Of a stretch of DNA of 64,000 bases, positions 61,523 through 64,000 are shown piece after piece. The position numbers and the translations under genes are program-made. The stretch's first letter is position 1. Each line of letters begins with the position of its first letter. The notes beneath the pieces were generated by a model, which ran no database searches, was not told the DNA's origin, and saw only the letters and a list, made by a program, of their open reading frames with translations. Origin of the DNA: Candidatus Omnitrophota bacterium (GTDB lineage Bacteria; Omnitrophota; Gorgyraeia; Zapsychrales; Zapsychraceae); assembly GCA_020429915.1 (NCBI GenBank), contig JAGQKV010000022.1, forward strand, positions 52,166 through 116,165, given 5' to 3'.

Positions 61523-62431
61523 ATGAAACGAGCGTTTTTAATTTTGAGTCTGGCGGGGGTACTGCTGTCCCATATGCCGGGAACAGCGTTTGCCAAGAAG
61601 ATCCAGGTCGTGTCAACCATCGGTATGATCTCCGATATCGCCGGCGAAGTCGGCGGCGACCGCGTCGAGGTACGGGGTCTGATGGGCCCGGGCGTGGACC
61701 CGCATTTGTACAAAGCGACGGAGAGTGACGTCAACAAGTTGGCCAAGGCCGATATCATTCTCTACAACGGTCTGAATCTGGAGGCGAAGATGGAACGGGT
61801 CTTCCAGCAGATGCGCCGCAGCAAGAAGACGGTGGCCGTTTGCGAGAATATTGCCGGAAGCAAGCTTTTGGACAGCATTAATTATCCGGGGCACTTCGAT
61901 CCGCACGTCTGGTTCGACGTGACGCTGTGGACCGCTGCCGTCGATGAAGTTACCCGTACGCTGATCGAGTTCGACCCGGACGGCGGGGAATACTACCGTC
62001 AACGCGCGGATATTTACCGGGAACGGCTTGCGGAACTTCATCACTATGTAACCGGTAGGGCAGGCGAAGTCCCCCCGGAGCAACGGGTCCTGATCACCGC
62101 CCATGACGCATTCCGCTATTTCGGCCGCCAGTACGGCTTTGAGGTCAAAGGCCTGCAGGGGATGAGCACCGAGGCGGAAGCCGGGACCCGGGACGTCATC
62201 GAACTCGCGAATTTTATCGTCGCGCGCAGGATCAAGGCGATCTTCGTGGAGTCCTCAGTCCCCGAGCGTAATATCCGCGCGGTCCAGGACGCCGTCCGGG
62301 CCCAGGGCTGGGATGTCGTCGTCGGCGGTGAATTGTTTTCCGACGCGATGGGAAATGCCGGAACGGTCGAAGGGACCTACATCGGTATGGTCACCCATAA
62401 CATCGATACTATTGTGGATGCGCTTAAGTAA
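61523..62431 (+). CDS. Mn/Zn ABC transporter, substrate-binding protein (TroA/ZnuA family)
   Basis: A 302-residue cluster A-I periplasmic binding protein. The signal peptide ends in AFA (about residue 24). Metal ligands: H in GVDPHLY (about 63), H in DPHVWFD (about 130), H in TAHDAF (about 194) and an acidic residue near the end (FSDAMG). There is no long His-rich loop of the ZnuA type, and GLQGMSTEAEAG with ESSVPERNI resembles manganese/iron members (TroA, MntC, SitA). Manganese is thus somewhat more likely than zinc. It starts the importer operon. Confidence 0.87.
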   Translation: MKRAFLILSLAGVLLSHMPGTAFAKKIQVVSTIGMISDIAGEVGGDRVEVRGLMGPGVDPHLYKATESDVNKLAKADIILYNGLNLEAKMERVFQQMRRSKKTVAVCENIAGSKLLDSINYPGHFDPHVWFDVTLWTAAVDEVTRTLIEFDPDGGEYYRQRADIYRERLAELHHYVTGRAGEVPPEQRVLITAHDAFRYFGRQYGFEVKGLQGMSTEAEAGTRDVIELANFIVARRIKAIFVESSVPERNIRAVQDAVRAQGWDVVVGGELFSDAMGNAGTVEGTYIGMVTHNIDTIVDALK

Positions 62432-62441
62432 AGGAATGTTT

Positions 62442-63245
62442 ATGAACGAGACACCCAAACAACCTCTGGATCGGGCGATCCCCGCGATCGACGTAACCGA
62501 CTTGACCATGGCCTACCGGGAAAAGCCGGTTTTGTGGGACGTCGACTTTCAAGCCCCGCAGCATCAACTCATGGCCATCGTCGGTCCTAACGGGGCCGGA
62601 AAGTCCACCCTGATTAAATCCATATTGGGAATCCTGAAACCGGCGGCCGGCCGTGTACTTGTGATGGGGCACCAATACCGCCCGGAGTCGCAATTGATCG
62701 GTTACGTCCCGCAGCGCGGGAGCGTGGACTGGGATTTTCCGACCAATGTCCTGGATGTCGTGATGATGGGGCGTTATGGGCATCTCGGCTGGTTCCGTCA
62801 GCCGAGTAAGGATGACCGCAAGCTGGCCGTCGAGTGTCTGGAGAAAGTGGGTATGGTCGATTTCATGCACCGCCAGATCAGCCAGCTGTCCGGCGGACAG
62901 CAGCAACGGGTTTTTATCGCACGCGCGTTTATCCAGGACGCACCGATTTATTTGATGGACGAACCTTTTGCCGGGGTTGACGCGGCTACGGAAAAAAGCA
63001 TTATCGTGTTGTTGCGTGAGTTGAAGACCAGGGGGAAGACGGTGGTGTGTGTCCATCATGACCTGCAGACGCTCAAAGAATATTTTGATTACGTGATGCT
63101 GCTCAACGCACGCGCCGTCGCCCTGGGTCCGGTAGACGAGGTTCTCACCCCGGAAAATCTTCGGCGGTGTTACGGCGGGCGGGCGGCCTTCCTGGCCGGC
63201 ATCGACGAGGCCCGCCTCGGACGGGGCGCCGACAACAAATCATAG
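62442..63245 (+). CDS. Mn/Zn ABC transporter ATP-binding protein
   Basis: A 267-residue ABC ATPase. Walker A is GPNGAGKST, followed by a VPQRGSVDWDFPTNVLDVV Q-loop region typical of the manganese (TroB/SitB/MntB) branch. The signature is LSGGQQQR, Walker B LMDEP and the H-loop HHD. ATG 62442 follows AAGGA at 62431-62435; an ATG at 62436 overlaps that signal. It is 10 bases from the binding-protein gene. Confidence 0.9.
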   Translation: MNETPKQPLDRAIPAIDVTDLTMAYREKPVLWDVDFQAPQHQLMAIVGPNGAGKSTLIKSILGILKPAAGRVLVMGHQYRPESQLIGYVPQRGSVDWDFPTNVLDVVMMGRYGHLGWFRQPSKDDRKLAVECLEKVGMVDFMHRQISQLSGGQQQRVFIARAFIQDAPIYLMDEPFAGVDAATEKSIIVLLRELKTRGKTVVCVHHDLQTLKEYFDYVMLLNARAVALGPVDEVLTPENLRRCYGGRAAFLAGIDEARLGRGADNKS

Positions 63246-63263
63246 TCAAGCGACGGACAAAGC

Positions 63264-64000
63264 ATGGAACTGAACGCCATAACAGAATTCTTCGGGAACT
63301 ATACGGTTCAGATTGTCATCCTGGGCACGCTGGTCCTGGGCTTGACTTCGGGAGCCCTCGGGTCCTTCGCGCTGCTGCGCAAACAAAGTCTGCTCGGCGA
63401 CGCGATATCCCATGCGACCCTGCCCGGGGTATGCCTGGCGTTCCTGATCACGCGGAGCAAATCACCGCTGGTCCTGCTGATCGGAGCCGGGATCGCCGGC
63501 TGGACGGGGGCGCTGTTGATCAACTGGATCACGGAAAATTCCCGTTTGAAGCAGGATTCGGCGCTGGGGATTGTCCTGTCTGTGTTTTTCGGTCTCGGGC
63601 TGGTGATATTGACCATCGTTCAGAAGCTGCCCACCGCCACCAAGGCCGGGCTCGACAAGTTCCTTTTTGGCAATGCCTCGACGCTGTTAATCAGCGACGT
63701 CAGGGTTATGGCGGTGCTCAGCCTGCTCATCGTAGGCGTGCTGATCGCGTTCTGGAAGGAATTCAAGCTGATCGTCTTCGACATTGCCTACGCCCGCAGC
63801 CTCGGGTTGAATATCCGCTTTCTCAGCACGCTGCTCAGCACGCTCATCGTCACGGCGATTGTGATCGGCCTGCAGACGGTGGGGGTTATTTTGATGAGCG
63901 CGATGCTCGTCGCGCCCGCGGCCTCGGCCCGGCAATGGACGGACCGGCTGGGCGTGATGGTGGTTCTTTCCGCGCTGATCGGCGCGGTGTGCGGCGTGGG
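63264..64000 (+). CDS. Mn/Zn ABC transporter permease (cut by window edge)
   Basis: First 245 codons of an ABC-3 family permease (ZnuB/TroC/SitC). Opening MELNAITEFFGNYTVQIVIL is followed by LGSFALLRKQSLLGDAISHATLPG, the conserved first cytoplasmic loop of the family (quoted here as QSLLGDAISHATLPG), and about six membrane spans. The frame runs past base 64000 with no stop. It starts 18 bases after the ATPase gene. Confidence 0.9.
   Translation, partial: MELNAITEFFGNYTVQIVILGTLVLGLTSGALGSFALLRKQSLLGDAISHATLPGVCLAFLITRSKSPLVLLIGAGIAGWTGALLINWITENSRLKQDSALGIVLSVFFGLGLVILTIVQKLPTATKAGLDKFLFGNASTLLISDVRVMAVLSLLIVGVLIAFWKEFKLIVFDIAYARSLGLNIRFLSTLLSTLIVTAIVIGLQTVGVILMSAMLVAPAASARQWTDRLGVMVVLSALIGAVCGV

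Noticed and set aside
1-64000. CRISPR arrays, insertion sequences, integrases or rRNA genes
   Set aside because: I found no regularly spaced repeat arrays of the right size, no transposase or integrase motifs and no rRNA-like sequence in the window.

Overview
The window (about 57% G+C outside one AT-rich stretch) reads as a bacterial chromosome segment. The best guess for the host is the Omnitrophota (former OP3) or a close relative. That guess rests on my recollection that large exported proteins with this N-terminal module are common in Omnitrophota genomes, supported by a PEP-CTERM protein and AsmA-like envelope proteins. No rRNA or marker gene is present to confirm it.

Layout. (1) 2-11935: a tightly packed nitrate assimilation operon: nirB (cut by the left edge), nirD, an NrtABCD-type nitrate importer, an outer-membrane porin, a fused DmsB-DmsC-like electron-transfer subunit, a NasA/NarB-type molybdopterin nitrate reductase, a MOSC protein and mobA. 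It closes with a strong terminator and is followed by a second NirD-like gene that has lost one Rieske ligand. (2) 12459-15732, minus strand: a 1029-residue AsmA-like protein and tRNA-Pro. (3) 16162-34913: three very large exported proteins, here called GP1, GP2 and GP3. (4) 35062-36444: tRNA-Arg, a small AsmA-like protein, a half copy of tRNA-His and the intact tRNA-His. (5) 36445 to about 40100: an AT-rich island with an HTH protein, a Fic protein and small unknown genes. (6) 40363-50167: GP4, an exported coiled-coil protein, a ZIP-like transporter, several unknown genes, an ankyrin-Kelch protein, a cupin and a PEP-CTERM protein. (7) 50630-52688: an iron/redox cluster (Fur or PerR, NifX-like, ferritin-like, DsrE-like) with gene remnants. 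(8) 52959-64000: a SulP fragment, GP5, full-length SulP, HEAT and DUF1963 proteins, ChrA, a second Fur-family regulator and a Mn/Zn ABC importer cut by the right edge.

The most striking system is the family GP1-GP5. All five have a signal peptide, the same roughly 330-residue N-terminal module and the same roughly 60-100-residue C-terminal module (GGID motif). The middles differ and four of five are recognisable as central-carbon enzymes. GP1 carries malate synthase, class I fructose-bisphosphate aldolase and isocitrate lyase. GP2 carries a UDP-sugar pyrophosphorylase-like domain and a phosphohexomutase. GP3 carries GTP-type PEP carboxykinase. GP5 carries a ROK/hexokinase-like fold with its halves apparently permuted. 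GP4 has an unrecognised middle. Together they map onto the route from acetate through the glyoxylate shunt and gluconeogenesis to UDP-glucose, yet every protein appears to be exported. Some catalytic residues are kept and some are lost, so enzyme, scaffold and moonlighting roles are all open.

Regulation that can be seen: near-consensus sigma70 promoters with a shared, apparently structured leader before GP1 and GP2; a perfect Fur box before the first fur gene; and one 14-bp motif shared by the promoters of the second Fur-family gene and the metal importer.
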